NCBI GenBank assembly: GCA_013817305.1
Contig: JACDCY010000014.1
Location: 1 to 40,663, forward strand
Origin: Gemmatimonadaceae bacterium
GTDB lineage: Bacteria; Gemmatimonadota; Gemmatimonadetes; Gemmatimonadales; Gemmatimonadaceae
Direction: 5' to 3'
DNA length: 40,663 nucleotides
The position numbers and the translations under genes were made by a program. The notes beneath the pieces were generated by a model. It had not been told where the DNA came from and made no database searches. It saw only the letters and a program-made list of their open reading frames with translations. Positions 8,371 to 18,176 of the stretch are shown piece by piece (position 1 is the first letter of the stretch; every line of letters starts with the position of its first letter).

Positions 8371-9215
8371 GCTCCCTCCGCCGTAGGAAGACCGGCAACG
8401 TCGTGATGCTGGCGCTTACCTACATAGCAGCCCTCCTCGCTACACTGCCGCTCGTCTTCATTCTCTTCCACCTGTTGCGGCAGGGCGCGAGCACGCTGAC
8501 GCCCGACTTCTTTACGAACATGCCCCGCCCCGTGGGTGAGGCGGGCGGCGGGATGTCGAACGCGATCGTCGGCACCCTGATACTCATCGCCATCGCGTGC
8601 GCGATCGGCCTGCCGGTAGGCGTCGGCGCCGGATTATATCTCGCCGAGAAACGGGCCGGCGCGCTGGCCATGACCGTACGCTTCCTGTCGGACGTGCTCA
8701 ACGGTCTGCCGTCTATCGTCCTGGGAATTTTCGCGTGGCAGTTTCTCGTGCGACCATTCGGGAGGTTCTCCGCGCTCGCTGGCGGAATCGCCCTGGGCGC
8801 GATGATGATCCCGCTGGTCACCCGCACGACCGAAGAGATGATCCGCCTGGTCCCGAACTCGCTGCGCGAAGCCGCGCTGGCCCTTGGGTATCCGCGCTGG
8901 CGTACGTCCATGAGCGTGATTCTGCGAACCGCGCTGCCCGGAATCGTGACCGGTGCCCTAGTCGCCGTAGCGCGCATCGCCGGAGAGACTGCGCCGCTCC
9001 TCTTCACCGCCTTCGGCAACCAGTTCTGGTCAACCTCGCTCGATGAGCCGATCGCCGCGCTTCCACTCCAGATCTTCGCATACGCGATCAGCCCGTACGA
9101 CGAATGGCACGCGCAGGCATGGGCCGGCGCGCTGGTCCTCATCGTCATAGTCCTCATCATCAGTCTCGCGGCCCGACACGTCACCCGCGCACGCTTTGGC
9201 TCAGCTACAGATTGA
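8367..9215 (+). CDS. pstA: Phosphate ABC transporter permease PstA
   Basis: Second inner-membrane permease of the phosphate importer. The GTG at 8367 (GTGAGCTCC) overlaps the pstC stop by four bases and gives 282 residues, the usual length. The open frame continues far upstream into pstC, but that extension has no hydrophobic segments and is an out-of-frame read of pstC. Membrane segments include VVMLALTYIAALLATLPLVF, SNAIVGTLILIAIACAIGL and ALVLIVIVLIISLAA. The ABC-docking loop is LREAALALGYPRWRTSM, followed by ARIAGETAPLLFTAFG, typical of PstA. It ends inside the start of the first pstB. Confidence 0.95.
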   Translation: MSSLRRRKTGNVVMLALTYIAALLATLPLVFILFHLLRQGASTLTPDFFTNMPRPVGEAGGGMSNAIVGTLILIAIACAIGLPVGVGAGLYLAEKRAGALAMTVRFLSDVLNGLPSIVLGIFAWQFLVRPFGRFSALAGGIALGAMMIPLVTRTTEEMIRLVPNSLREAALALGYPRWRTSMSVILRTALPGIVTGALVAVARIAGETAPLLFTAFGNQFWSTSLDEPIAALPLQIFAYAISPYDEWHAQAWAGALVLIVIVLIISLAARHVTRARFGSATD

Positions 9216-10017
9216 TCCCGCGGTGATCGCGGAGGAGATCGAAGACTCACCGCGCAAGCCGTGCCTGGCCGCGCGCGAGCTGAGCGCGTTTTTTGGCCGA
9301 TCACGCGTCGTGTCGAATGTGACGATCGACTTTCGCGACCGCGAGGTCACGGCCATCATCGGGCCGTCCGGGTGCGGCAAGTCCACGCTTCTGCGCTGCC
9401 TCAACCGGATGCACGAGACCGCGCCGGGCGCGACGGTATCGGGTACCGTGACGCTGGACAGCACCGATATCTACGCGCCGGGCGCGGACCCGATAGCGGT
9501 CAGGCGCCACATCGGAATGGTATTTCAGCGACCGACGCCATTTCCCACGATGTCCATCAGCGACAACGTCACCGCGGGCCTCAAGATTCTGGGGCGAAAG
9601 GCGCCACGTGGCAAAGACGCGGAAGACATTGTCGAGGGCGCGCTCCGGCACGCCGGCTTGTGGGAGGAGGTGAAGGATCGCCTTGGAGAAAGTGCCATCG
9701 CTCTGTCCGGCGGGCAGCAACAGCGGCTGTGTATCGCGCGCGCTCTGGCAATCCGCCCGCGGGTGATTCTGCTGGACGAGCCGACGGCGTCGCTCGACCC
9801 GCTCAGCTCGCAAAAGGTCGAAGAGCTCGTTTATCAGCTCAAACAGGACATTGCAGTCGTCATCGTCACGCACAACCTGCAGCAGGCGGCCCGCGTGTCC
9901 GACCGGACGGCGTTTTTGCTCCTGGGAGATTTGATCGAAAACGCGCCAACTAACACGCTATTCACCGCGCCGGCGGATCCGCGCACTGAAGCGTACATCA
10001 CCGGAAGATTCGGATGA
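9196..10017 (+). CDS. pstB: Phosphate ABC transporter ATP-binding protein PstB (copy 1)
   Basis: ATPase that powers phosphate import through PstCA. Visible motifs: Walker [10 protein letters not shown] (about residues 56-64), Q-loop VFQRPTPFP, signature [16 protein letters not shown], Walker [14 protein letters not shown] and the switch VIVTHNLQQ. Start choice is uncertain: TTG 9196 overlaps pstA by 20 bases, while GTG 9223 would begin after pstA; neither has a clear ribosome binding site. The 30-residue leader before the ABC fold is acidic and could be shortened. It is followed at once by a second pstB whose ATG overlaps this stop codon by four bases. Confidence 0.94.
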   Translation: MAQLQIDPAVIAEEIEDSPRKPCLAARELSAFFGRSRVVSNVTIDFRDREVTAIIGPSGCGKSTLLRCLNRMHETAPGATVSGTVTLDSTDIYAPGADPIAVRRHIGMVFQRPTPFPTMSISDNVTAGLKILGRKAPRGKDAEDIVEGALRHAGLWEEVKDRLGESAIALSGGQQQRLCIARALAIRPRVILLDEPTASLDPLSSQKVEELVYQLKQDIAVVIVTHNLQQAARVSDRTAFLLLGDLIENAPTNTLFTAPADPRTEAYITGRFG

Positions 10018-10787
10018 ACGTTGCCGCTCCTGTAACGCCCACCGTGGAGGCACGGAACTTCTCCTTCTGGTACGGGAAGAAGCAGGCGCTGTACGACATC
10101 ACGCTCACGATGCCGCCACGCTCGATAACGGCGCTGATCGGACCGTCAGGTTGCGGAAAATCCACGTTCCTTCGTTCCATCAACCGGATGAACGATACGA
10201 TTCCAGGCGCGCGTCATGAAGGCAGCATCCTTCTGCGTGAGCGGGACGTGTATGCGCGGGACATGGACGTCGTTCATCTGCGGCACCGCGTGGGAATGGT
10301 GTTCCAGCGGTGGAACCCGTTTCCCAAATCCATTTACGACAATGTGGCGTACGGCCCCCGGATCAACTCCGGACTGCGGGGACGCGAACTGGACGAAGTG
10401 GTGGAGCGGTCGCTCCGGCGGGCGGCGCTATGGGAGGAAGTCAAGGACAGGCTTCGCCAGAGCGCGCTCAGTCTGTCCGGCGGGCAGCAGCAGCGACTGT
10501 GCATCGCGCGGGCGCTGGCGAATCAGCCGGAGGTCCTCCTGCTGGACGAGCCGGCCAGCGCGCTGGATCCCGGCTCCACTCAGAAGATCGAGCAACTGCT
10601 GTCCGAGCTGAAATCCGAGCTGGCAATTGTGATCGTGACGCATAACCTTCAGCAGGCGGGACGAGTGTCCGACTATACGGCGTTCTTCTATCTGGGGCGT
10701 CTGGTCGAATGCGATGACACCGCCCGACTCTTCACAACTCCACGCGAACAGCAGACCGAAGCGTACATAACCGGGAGGTTCGGATGA
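10014..10787 (+). CDS. pstB: Phosphate ABC transporter ATP-binding protein PstB (copy 2)
   Basis: A second, complete PstB directly after the first (ATGA overlap). 257 residues with Walker [10 protein letters not shown] (43-51), Q-loop [11 protein letters not shown], signature [16 protein letters not shown], Walker [14 protein letters not shown] and switch [20 protein letters not shown] after the Q-loop Gln is the common PstB form, whereas copy 1 has PTPFP. The copies share the signature and the C-terminal [10 protein letters not shown] but differ in many other positions, so the duplication is not recent. They could form a heterodimer on PstCA or act alternately. All catalytic motifs are intact in both. 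Confidence 0.94.
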   Translation: MNVAAPVTPTVEARNFSFWYGKKQALYDITLTMPPRSITALIGPSGCGKSTFLRSINRMNDTIPGARHEGSILLRERDVYARDMDVVHLRHRVGMVFQRWNPFPKSIYDNVAYGPRINSGLRGRELDEVVERSLRRAALWEEVKDRLRQSALSLSGGQQQRLCIARALANQPEVLLLDEPASALDPGSTQKIEQLLSELKSELAIVIVTHNLQQAGRVSDYTAFFYLGRLVECDDTARLFTTPREQQTEAYITGRFG

Positions 10788-11473
10788 CGGCAGCGATCGA
10801 ACCGAGCGGAGGCTTCCGCCACTTTCACGACCAGCTCGCGGAGCTGAAGCAGCGCCTCCTCGACATGTCCGAGCGAGCCGAGCATCTCGTTGAGCTCGCG
10901 GTCAGCGGTCTTCTGACCAGGGATCGGGGCAAGGCAGAGCTGGTCATCGGTGGCGACAAGGATTTGAACTCGATGGAGATCGAGATCGAGCAGCGCGCAA
11001 TCGCCCTGCTCGCGCTGCAGCAGCCGATGGCGAGAGACCTCCGCTTCATCATCGGCACGATCAAGATCTCCAACGATCTCGAGCGGGTGGGCGACCACGC
11101 CGTGAACATCGCCGAGTCGTCGCTACGGCTCATAGACTCGAACGCGACGATCATTCCCGACCCCGAGCTCGAGGACATGGCCCGGCGTGCGCGGGCGATG
11201 CTGAGCGACGCGCTGGACGCGTTCATTCAGGCCGACGGTGCGCTCGGCCGCGAGGTCTGCCGCGCGGACGATGTCGTTGACGCACTCCACAACTCCGTCT
11301 TCCGGATTCTATTGACGCACATGATGGCGGACGCGCGCACGATCACTCCGTCCCTCGAGCTCCTGCTCGTGAGCCGGAATCTCGAGCGCGTTGCAGACCT
11401 CGCGACCAACATCGGCGAGGACGCCGTATATCTGGCCGAAGGCAAGCAGATCAAGCACCATTTCGAGGATTGA
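10784..11473 (+). CDS. phoU: Phosphate signalling protein PhoU
   Basis: Cytoplasmic negative regulator that links the Pst transporter to the PhoR/PhoB two-component system and restrains phosphate uptake. 229 residues, all-helical, with the two repeated three-helix PhoU bundles. The metal-binding type motif appears in each half: [13 protein letters not shown] in the first and [16 protein letters not shown] in the second. The N-terminus [22 protein letters not shown] is family-typical. The ATG overlaps the preceding pstB stop by four bases, so it is translated with the transporter. No PhoR or PhoB gene lies in the window. Confidence 0.95.
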   Translation: MTAAIEPSGGFRHFHDQLAELKQRLLDMSERAEHLVELAVSGLLTRDRGKAELVIGGDKDLNSMEIEIEQRAIALLALQQPMARDLRFIIGTIKISNDLERVGDHAVNIAESSLRLIDSNATIIPDPELEDMARRARAMLSDALDAFIQADGALGREVCRADDVVDALHNSVFRILLTHMMADARTITPSLELLLVSRNLERVADLATNIGEDAVYLAEGKQIKHHFED

Positions 11474-11501
11474 TCGCCCGGGTGCACGCGTGGCCCCGAA
11501 C

Positions 11502-13154
11502 ATGCGCCATCGACTCGTTATGAAGACCGCATCCGACCTCAAGACGCCAACCGCAAGACCCCGCGCGCCCGGCAAGCCTGACGGCGTGTCACGCATCGCG
11601 GCGATCGACATCGGATCGAACTCCATCCGCCAGATAGTGGCCGACGTGGGCGCCGACGGCACGATCCGCATCGTGGACGAGATGAAGGCCGCTCCTCGAC
11701 TCGGAGCGGGGACGCGTGAGACGCGCCGGATAGACGAAAGCAGGATGCGGGATGCTCTCGAAGTGGTGGGGCGCATGGCCACTCTCGCGCGCCAGCTCGG
11801 AGCCGAGCGCGTCGAGGCGGTCGCCACCAGCGCCGTCCGGGACACGACCAACGGCCACCTGTTCATGGACCTCATTCGTGAGGAGAGCGGACTGAACGTG
11901 CGCGTCCTCGACGGCGTGGACGAAGCCCGGCTCAGCTTCCGAAGCGCGCTCGCGCATTTCGAGATCGGCAAGGGACGGGCGGTCGTGCTCGACATTGGCG
12001 GTGGGTCGCTCGAGCTCGCGCTCAGCGCGGATGGACTGCTCGAGCGATTGATCTCGCTCCCGCTGGGCGCACTCCGGCTGACGGAAGAGTTTCTGCCCGG
12101 GAAGGTCCGGCGCTCGCGGGTGAAGAAATTGCGGCGCAAGATCCGGCGCACCTTGAGCCGCAAGCTGCCCGTGCGCAACTGGCGCGGCGCGATGGTCATC
12201 GGCTCGGGCGGCACCTGCACCAACATCGGCGAGATGTTTCTTGCCCGCCGCGGGCTTCACATGGCCCAGACGGTTCAGGGGACGAAGGTGCCCTGCGCCG
12301 AGGTAGAGCGGATCCTCGACATGCTCGTCGATCTCCCCGGCGAGGAGCGTGCAAATATCCCTGGACTCAATCCGGCGCGCTCCGACATCATCGTCGCGGG
12401 AATCTGCGTCATCGTCGAAGTGCTCGAGCGCCTCGACTCGCAGGAGCTCACCGTGTCCAGCTACGGCATCCGCGAGGGGCTACTCCTCGAAACCGCGCGC
12501 GTGCGACCCAAGATCGCGGACCCTGGCCAGACCCGGCAGCGGTCGGTGATGCAGCTCGCCGAGCGATCGCATTACGAGGAGCTGCACTCGAAGCACGTCC
12601 AGGCGCTCTCTCTGCAGATCTTCGATCAGATCGGCGAGCGTCTCGGCTGCGAGCCCGGGGAGCGCGATCTGCTGGCGGATGCCGCGCTGCTGCACGACAT
12701 CGGCTACCACATCAATTACGAGAGCCACCACAAGCATTCATATCACCTGATCAGCCATGCCGAGCTGCTCGGAATGTCTCCCGTGGAGCAGGTGATCGTG
12801 GCAAATGTGGCGCGGTATCACCGGGGGCCGCGACCGAAGAAGAAGCACCCCCACTACTCCGGGCTCGACAAACAGTCCCGCCGCGTGGTCGAGCGGCTGT
12901 CCGCCATTCTCCGCGTGGCTGACGGCTTCGACCGCGGTCACTCCGCTGCCGTGCGGAGCGTGCATGCGGAGTGGGGCGCCGACGCGATCACGCTCAAGGC
13001 AAGATCGGCCGACACCGGCCGCGAGATTCAGCTCGAGCTCTGGGGGGCAGACCGGAAAGCGCGGCTCCTCGAGAAGGTCTCGGGAGTGTCCGTGCGCATC
13101 GTGGGTCCCGCGGGCGCCGTAGTCACTTCAGACGCGAAGACCGAGGGCGAGTAG
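11502..13154 (+). CDS. ppx: Exopolyphosphatase / guanosine pentaphosphatase (Ppx/GppA) with HD-type C-terminal domain
   Basis: Releases phosphate from polyphosphate ends, or converts pppGpp to ppGpp; sequence alone does not separate the two. The N-terminal half has the actin-like ATPase fold motifs AAIDIGSNSIRQIVADVG and VVLDIGGGSLELAL, and a later GSGGTCTNIGEM. The C-terminal half carries an HD-like helical domain with LLHDIGYHINYESHHKHSYHLI and VARYHRG. The start is uncertain: ATG 11502 gives 550 residues, ATG 11520 gives 544 and GTG 11490 is also in frame; none has a good ribosome binding site. The conserved fold begins about 30 residues in. The gene follows phoU by 28 bases and converges on ppk, leaving four bases between the stop codons. 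The neighbourhood favours a polyphosphate role. Confidence 0.9.
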   Translation: MRHRLVMKTASDLKTPTARPRAPGKPDGVSRIAAIDIGSNSIRQIVADVGADGTIRIVDEMKAAPRLGAGTRETRRIDESRMRDALEVVGRMATLARQLGAERVEAVATSAVRDTTNGHLFMDLIREESGLNVRVLDGVDEARLSFRSALAHFEIGKGRAVVLDIGGGSLELALSADGLLERLISLPLGALRLTEEFLPGKVRRSRVKKLRRKIRRTLSRKLPVRNWRGAMVIGSGGTCTNIGEMFLARRGLHMAQTVQGTKVPCAEVERILDMLVDLPGEERANIPGLNPARSDIIVAGICVIVEVLERLDSQELTVSSYGIREGLLLETARVRPKIADPGQTRQRSVMQLAERSHYEELHSKHVQALSLQIFDQIGERLGCEPGERDLLADAALLHDIGYHINYESHHKHSYHLISHAELLGMSPVEQVIVANVARYHRGPRPKKKHPHYSGLDKQSRRVVERLSAILRVADGFDRGHSAAVRSVHAEWGADAITLKARSADTGREIQLELWGADRKARLLEKVSGVSVRIVGPAGAVVTSDAKTEGE

Positions 13155-13158
13155 TCTC

Positions 13159-15288
13159 TTACGGCGCGCGCTCTGCCGGGTGATGCGGGATCTCCGCGAC
13201 CGGCCGCGCCTCCCGGTCGACCAAGCCCCACGAATCGAGCAACAGCGTGCGGTGAGTTGCCCGCTCCACGTCGGCCCCGGGCAGACGCTGCACGTACGTG
13301 CCGTCGGGCTTCAGCTCCCACGCCTGGCGATTGTCGACGAGGCAGGTATCCAGCAGCGACTTCACGCGCGGGTGCAGCAGAGGATCCTCCACCGGCACGA
13401 CGCACTCGACGCGGCGGTCGAGATTGCGCGGCATCCAGTCGGGCGAGCCGAAGTAATATTCGGGCGCGCCGCCGTTTTCCCAGTACCAGATGCGGGAATG
13501 CTCGAGGAATCGTCCGACGATACTCGTCACACGGATGCGGTCGCTCACGCCGGCCAGCTGCGGACGGAGACAGCATATCCCGCGAATTATCAGATCGATC
13601 TCCACTCCGGCCTGTGAAGCCGCGTACAGCGCGGTGATGATCTCTTCGTCCACGAGAGCGTTCATCTTCGCTATGATGCGGGCGGGCTTCCCTTCCCTGG
13701 CGAACTGAACCTCGCGCTCGATCATGTCGAGAAAGCGCCGGCGCATGTTAGCGGGAGCTATGATCAGCTTCCTGTAGATGCTTTGCCTCGAGAAGCCGGT
13801 CAGCGCGTTGAACACGTCGCTGACGTCGGCGCCAATGGACGGGCTGCACGTGAACAATCCAAGATCCGTATAAATCCGCGCGGTCTTGGAGTTGTAGTTG
13901 CCGCTTCCGATGTGCGCGTAGCGGCGGATGCCGTCCCCTTCCTTCCTGACGACCAGCGCGGTCTTGCAATGTGTCTTCAAGCCCGGCAGGCCGTACGCGA
14001 CATGCACGCCGAAGCTCTCCAGCGTCCTCGCCCACGTGATGTTGTTCGCTTCGTCGAAGCGCGCCTGAAGCTCGACCAGCACGGCGACCTGCTTTCCGCG
14101 CTGCGCTGCCTCGGTTAGCGCCCGCACTATCGCCGTGTCGCCCGACGTCCTGTACAGCGTCATCTTGATGGCGAGCACGTGCTCATCCAGCGCCGCCGCC
14201 TGCAGAAAATTCTCGACGCTGGCGGTGAACGAATCGAACGGATGGTGCACGAGGATGTCGCGTTCCCGAATCGCGGCAAAAACCGATCGCGTGGGGTCGC
14301 GAAGCTCGGGCGGGATGACCGCTGTATAGGGCGGATCGCGCAGCTCCGGGACGTCGAGCATCGCGATCGCCATGAGGTCGCCCAGCTCGAGCAGAGGTCC
14401 GGTCTCCACCAGATCTTCCTCGTGCAGCAGAGCGTTCTCCGAATCCAGATCCTGCTGCTCGGCGAGCTCCTCGCGCAGCAACGCGCGCAGCGCCGGCGGA
14501 GTCCCGTCCTGCAGCTCGACGCGAACGACCTCCGCGAACCTGCGCTGGAAAACCTGCTCCTCGATCATGGCGAGCAGGTCCGAGGTGTCATCGGACGCGG
14601 CCAGCTCGAGATCGGAATACCGGGTCACACGGAATGCATGCCAGCCGCGCATCTCCATCCCGGGAAAGAGCGCGCCGAGGTTCGCGCCGATCACCTGCTC
14701 GAGCGGAACGAAGTGGTGCGCCCGCCCGAACGGCACCCACCGCGGCAGACTCTTGGGGACCTTTACGCGCGCGAAGTGCTCAGTCCCGCTCTGAGGATCA
14801 AAAACCTGGACCGCGAGCGAAAGGGAGAGATTCGAGATGTACGGGAAGGGGTGCCCCGGATCGAACGCCAGCGGAGTGAGGACGGGAAAAACCTGCGATT
14901 CGAAAAATTCGTCGACCACCTGCCACTCGGGCGGCGTGAGGTCGTCCATCGTGACCAGCTTGATTCCATGCTCGGCCAGCTCGGGAAGAAGCAGGTCGTG
15001 CAGGCAGGTGCGCTGCAACGCCATCATCTCCGCGATCTTTTTGTTGATTGCATCGAGCTGCCCGCGCGTAGCCACCCCGTCCGCGCTCGGCTGCTCTACG
15101 CCGGCGGCAAGCTGGCGCCGCAGTCCCGCTATGCGAACCATGTAGAACTCGTCCAGGTTCGTCGCGAAGATCGCCAGAAATTTGAGGCGCTCGAGCAGAG
15201 GATTGCGCTCGTCGAACGCCTCGTGCAGAACACGGGAGTTGAACTCGAGCCAGCTGAGCTCGCGGTTGAAGAAGAGTGTGGATGTCAC
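13159..15288 (-). CDS. ppk1: Polyphosphate kinase PPK1
   Basis: Makes polyphosphate from the terminal phosphate of ATP and can run in reverse. 709 residues, the normal PPK1 length. The N-terminal domain begins FFNRELSWLEFNSRVLHEA and contains FLAIFATNLDEFYMVRIAGL. The catalytic core has the phospholipase-D-like motif AHIGSGNYNSKTARIYTDLG; the autophosphorylated His should be about residue 459. DHVLAIKMTLYR-type and VECVVPVEDP segments follow. It starts with GTG, whose GTGA overlaps the stop of the upstream rhomboid gene by four bases, so the two are translated together. It faces ppx, so making and breaking of polyphosphate are encoded tail to tail beside the phosphate transporter. Confidence 0.96.
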   Translation of the reverse strand: MTSTLFFNRELSWLEFNSRVLHEAFDERNPLLERLKFLAIFATNLDEFYMVRIAGLRRQLAAGVEQPSADGVATRGQLDAINKKIAEMMALQRTCLHDLLLPELAEHGIKLVTMDDLTPPEWQVVDEFFESQVFPVLTPLAFDPGHPFPYISNLSLSLAVQVFDPQSGTEHFARVKVPKSLPRWVPFGRAHHFVPLEQVIGANLGALFPGMEMRGWHAFRVTRYSDLELAASDDTSDLLAMIEEQVFQRRFAEVVRVELQDGTPPALRALLREELAEQQDLDSENALLHEEDLVETGPLLELGDLMAIAMLDVPELRDPPYTAVIPPELRDPTRSVFAAIRERDILVHHPFDSFTASVENFLQAAALDEHVLAIKMTLYRTSGDTAIVRALTEAAQRGKQVAVLVELQARFDEANNITWARTLESFGVHVAYGLPGLKTHCKTALVVRKEGDGIRRYAHIGSGNYNSKTARIYTDLGLFTCSPSIGADVSDVFNALTGFSRQSIYRKLIIAPANMRRRFLDMIEREVQFAREGKPARIIAKMNALVDEEIITALYAASQAGVEIDLIIRGICCLRPQLAGVSDRIRVTSIVGRFLEHSRIWYWENGGAPEYYFGSPDWMPRNLDRRVECVVPVEDPLLHPRVKSLLDTCLVDNRQAWELKPDGTYVQRLPGADVERATHRTLLLDSWGLVDREARPVAEIPHHPAERAP

Positions 15289-16085
15289 TTGAGGTGCACG
15301 TCCGCAGGATGTTTGCTGTCGCTCCAGACCGCGCCCGCATCCGCGACCAGCGAGCGCCGTCGTACAAGCTTACGGTCCTCGAACAGCTTGACGAGTAACA
15401 CTCCTGCAACAAACCCACCGACATGGGCCCAGACCGCCGTGCCGCCGGTGAGCTCGGGGCCCGGGCGGAGCTGCGGAAGCCCTTCGAGGATCTGCAGCGC
15501 GAACCAGTAGACGAGAACTATCCACGCCGGGATTCGAAACACGCGAAAGATTATGATGAAGATGAACAGCATGCGTACCCGCACCCGGGGGTACAGCAGC
15601 AGATAAGCACCCATCACTCCCGAGATGGCCCCGGACGCCCCAATCGTAGGCAAAACGGACGAGGGCTCGACGAATACATGGGCTGCAGCAGCCGCCAGCC
15701 CGCATATCACGTAGAACGCAGCGAACCGGACGTGCCCCATGCTGTCTTCGATGTTATTGCCGAACACCCACAGAAAGAGCGAGTTGCCGAGCAGATGCCC
15801 CCAGCCGCCGTGGAGGAACATGGAGGTAAAAGGCGTGATGATGTTGACGGGCTCCCTGTCAATGACGCACGCGAGCCCTTCTCCAATCGGAACCCCGGTG
15901 CCCACCTCTGCCAGCCGGGTGAGCTCGCCCGGCACCATGCCGTAATTGCAGGCACTCGCCGCCAGCGCATATCCGTCGAACCCGGCACCCTGAACCAAAA
16001 ACCAGACCGCAGCGATGCTACCCAGGATCAGGTAAGTGACCCAAGGCGTGCTTAACGTCGGATTTTCGTCCCCAATTGGAATCAT
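15285..16085 (-). CDS. Rhomboid-family intramembrane serine protease
   Basis: A protein of 266 residues with about six or seven membrane segments. The catalytic dyad is intact: Ser151 in GASGA and His221 in AHVGGF. The conserved HGGWGHLLGN (residues 92-101) is also present. Rhomboids cut transmembrane proteins within the bilayer; the substrate here is unknown. A sizeable loop between segments 1 and 2 (about 50-80) carries two Cys. The gene overlaps ppk by four bases and is upstream of it, so it is the first gene of a two-gene operon. Divergent from dnaK across 146 bases. Confidence 0.92.
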   Translation of the reverse strand: MIPIGDENPTLSTPWVTYLILGSIAAVWFLVQGAGFDGYALAASACNYGMVPGELTRLAEVGTGVPIGEGLACVIDREPVNIITPFTSMFLHGGWGHLLGNSLFLWVFGNNIEDSMGHVRFAAFYVICGLAAAAAHVFVEPSSVLPTIGASGAISGVMGAYLLLYPRVRVRMLFIFIIIFRVFRIPAWIVLVYWFALQILEGLPQLRPGPELTGGTAVWAHVGGFVAGVLLVKLFEDRKLVRRRSLVADAGAVWSDSKHPADVHLK

Positions 16086-16231
16086 GGCGCCAGTATCGAG
16101 ACATTCGGACTACTCTGCCAAACCGGCAGATTAATCCGGCCCTTGAGTTGCTTTATTCGGGGTCAGCAAATCGTTGGCTCGCAGGTCTTTAGCCAACAGC
16201 CAATGCCCACCAGCCAACAGCGAGCACCTCA
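16086..16231. promoter_or_regulatory. Divergent spacer between rhomboid and dnaK, with hairpin
   Basis: Promoters for both directions must lie here. GTTGGCT (16173-16179) and AGCCAAC (16191-16197) form a seven-base hairpin in the probable dnaK leader, and AGCCAACAGC is repeated directly at 16191-16200 and 16212-16221. No CIRCE element (TTAGCACTC inverted repeat) is present, so HrcA control is not suggested. I could not assign a promoter with confidence. Confidence 0.35.
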
Positions 16232-18169
16232 ATGGCAGACAAAGTAATCGGAATCGACCTCGGCACGACCAACTCGGTCGTTGCGGTCATGGAAGGCGGA
16301 GACCCCGTCGTGATCCCGAACGCAGAGGGCGGCAGGACCACCCCCTCGGTCGTTGGGTTCACCAAGGATGGCGAGCGCCTCGTCGGCCAGATAGCCAAGC
16401 GCCAGGCAGTGACCAACCCCACCAACACCGTCTTCTCCATCAAGCGGTTCATGGGGCGCAAGACGAGCGAGGTCTCCGAGGAGAAGCAGCGCGTCCCCTA
16501 TAAGGTGACGAGCGGCGCCAACGACGTCGCCACGGTCGAGGTGCAGGGCAAGAACTTCACGCCCCCCGAAATCTCCGCGATGATCCTGCAGAAGATGAAG
16601 CAGACCGCGGAAGACTACCTCGGCCAGAAGGTCGTGAAGGCTGTCGTGACCGTCCCCGCGTACTTCAACGACTCGCAGCGGCAGGCCACCAAGGACGCCG
16701 GCAAGATCGCCGGCCTCGACGTGCTCCGCATCATCAACGAGCCGACAGCAGCTGCGCTCGCTTACGGGCTCGACAAGAAGAAGGACGAGAAGGTCGCCGT
16801 GTTCGATCTCGGCGGCGGCACGTACGACATCTCCGTGCTCGAGCTGTACGACGTGGAAGGCTCGCGGCAGTTCGAGGTGAAATCCACGAACGGCGACACC
16901 CACCTCGGCGGCGACGACTTCGATCAGCGTGTGATCGACTGGCTCGTGGCCGAGTTCAAGCGCGACCAGGCGATCGACCTCTCCAAGGATCCGATGGCGC
17001 TGCAGCGGCTCAAGGAAGCGGGCGAGAAGGCGAAGATGGAGCTGTCGACGACGCAGTCGACGGACATCAATCTTCCGTTCATCACCGCCGACCAGAGCGG
17101 CCCGAAGCACCTGAACTACACGCTCACACGCGCGAAATTCGAGCAGCTCGTGGACGACCTCATCAAGCGGGTGATCCCGCCGATGGAGCAGGCGCTCAAG
17201 GACGCGAACCTCAAGCCGGAGGAGATCGACGAGATCCTCCTCGTCGGCGGCTCGACGCGCATCCCGCGGATCCAGGAAGAGGTCAAGAAGTTCTTCGGCA
17301 AGGAGCCCAACAAGGGGGTGAACCCGGACGAAGTAGTCGCGATCGGCGCGGCAGTCCAGGGCGCGGTCCTCACGGGCGAGCAGAAGGACGTTCTACTGCT
17401 GGACGTGACGCCGCTCTCGCTCGGAATCGAAACGCTCGGCGGCGTGACCACGGTGCTCATCCCGCGGAACACGACGATCCCGACCAAGAAGACCGAGACC
17501 TTCTCGACCGCAGACGACAACCAGACCACGGTAGAGATCCACGTTCTGCAGGGCGAGCGCGAGCTGGCCCAGTACAACAAGACCATCGGAAAATTCCAGC
17601 TCACCGGGATTCCGCCGGCACCGCGCGGAATGCCCCAGGTCGAGGTCACCTTCGACATCGATGCCAACGGCATCCTGCACGTGACCGCGAAGGACAAGGC
17701 CACCGGCAAAGAGCAGAAGATCAAGATCGAGGCTTCGAGCGGCCTGTCCGACGGCGAGATCGACCGCATGGTCAAGGACGCGGAGAAGAACTCGGCGGAA
17801 GACAAGAAGCGCCGCGAGGAGATCGACGCGCGCAACCGGCTCGACAGCATGACGTACGAAGTCGAGAAGAACGTGAAGGAGTGGGGCGACAAGGTCGCGC
17901 CGGAAGTGAAGACCCGCGTGGACGAAGCCGTTGAGCGCGCGCGCAAGGCGCTCAAGGGCGACGACGTCGGCGAGATCAAGGCGGCGCAGGAAGAACTCAC
18001 TAAGGTCTTCAGTGAGGCCGGCCAGGCGTTCTACCAGCAGCAGTCACAGCATGCGGGCCCGACCGGCGACGCGGCGACCGGGGAGCCGGGCGCAGCTTCC
18101 GAAGGTGCTGCTCCCGCCGACGACGTGGCGGAGGCGGATTACGAGATCGTGGACGAAGACAAGAAGTAG
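16232..18169 (+). CDS. dnaK: Chaperone protein DnaK (Hsp70)
   Basis: ATP-driven chaperone that binds exposed hydrophobic stretches of unfolded proteins. 645 residues. The ATPase domain has [12 protein letters not shown] (7-18), [43 protein letters not shown] and [11 protein letters not shown]. The interdomain linker is [19 protein letters not shown], after which come the substrate-binding beta domain ([21 protein letters not shown]) and the helical lid. The C-terminus is acidic, [11 protein letters not shown], close to the usual DnaK end. There is no obvious ribosome binding site before the ATG. grpE and dnaJ are not adjacent: a structured repeat and then htrA follow. Confidence 0.98.
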   Translation: MADKVIGIDLGTTNSVVAVMEGGDPVVIPNAEGGRTTPSVVGFTKDGERLVGQIAKRQAVTNPTNTVFSIKRFMGRKTSEVSEEKQRVPYKVTSGANDVATVEVQGKNFTPPEISAMILQKMKQTAEDYLGQKVVKAVVTVPAYFNDSQRQATKDAGKIAGLDVLRIINEPTAAALAYGLDKKKDEKVAVFDLGGGTYDISVLELYDVEGSRQFEVKSTNGDTHLGGDDFDQRVIDWLVAEFKRDQAIDLSKDPMALQRLKEAGEKAKMELSTTQSTDINLPFITADQSGPKHLNYTLTRAKFEQLVDDLIKRVIPPMEQALKDANLKPEEIDEILLVGGSTRIPRIQEEVKKFFGKEPNKGVNPDEVVAIGAAVQGAVLTGEQKDVLLLDVTPLSLGIETLGGVTTVLIPRNTTIPTKKTETFSTADDNQTTVEIHVLQGERELAQYNKTIGKFQLTGIPPAPRGMPQVEVTFDIDANGILHVTAKDKATGKEQKIKIEASSGLSDGEIDRMVKDAEKNSAEDKKRREEIDARNRLDSMTYEVEKNVKEWGDKVAPEVKTRVDEAVERARKALKGDDVGEIKAAQEELTKVFSEAGQAFYQQQSQHAGPTGDAATGEPGAASEGAAPADDVAEADYEIVDEDKK

Positions 18170-18176
18170 GTCCGCC

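Noticed and set aside
16086-16231. A CIRCE/HrcA operator before dnaK.
   Set aside because: No TTAGCACTC and matching GAGTGCTAA pair is present; only a short GTTGGCT hairpin is seen.
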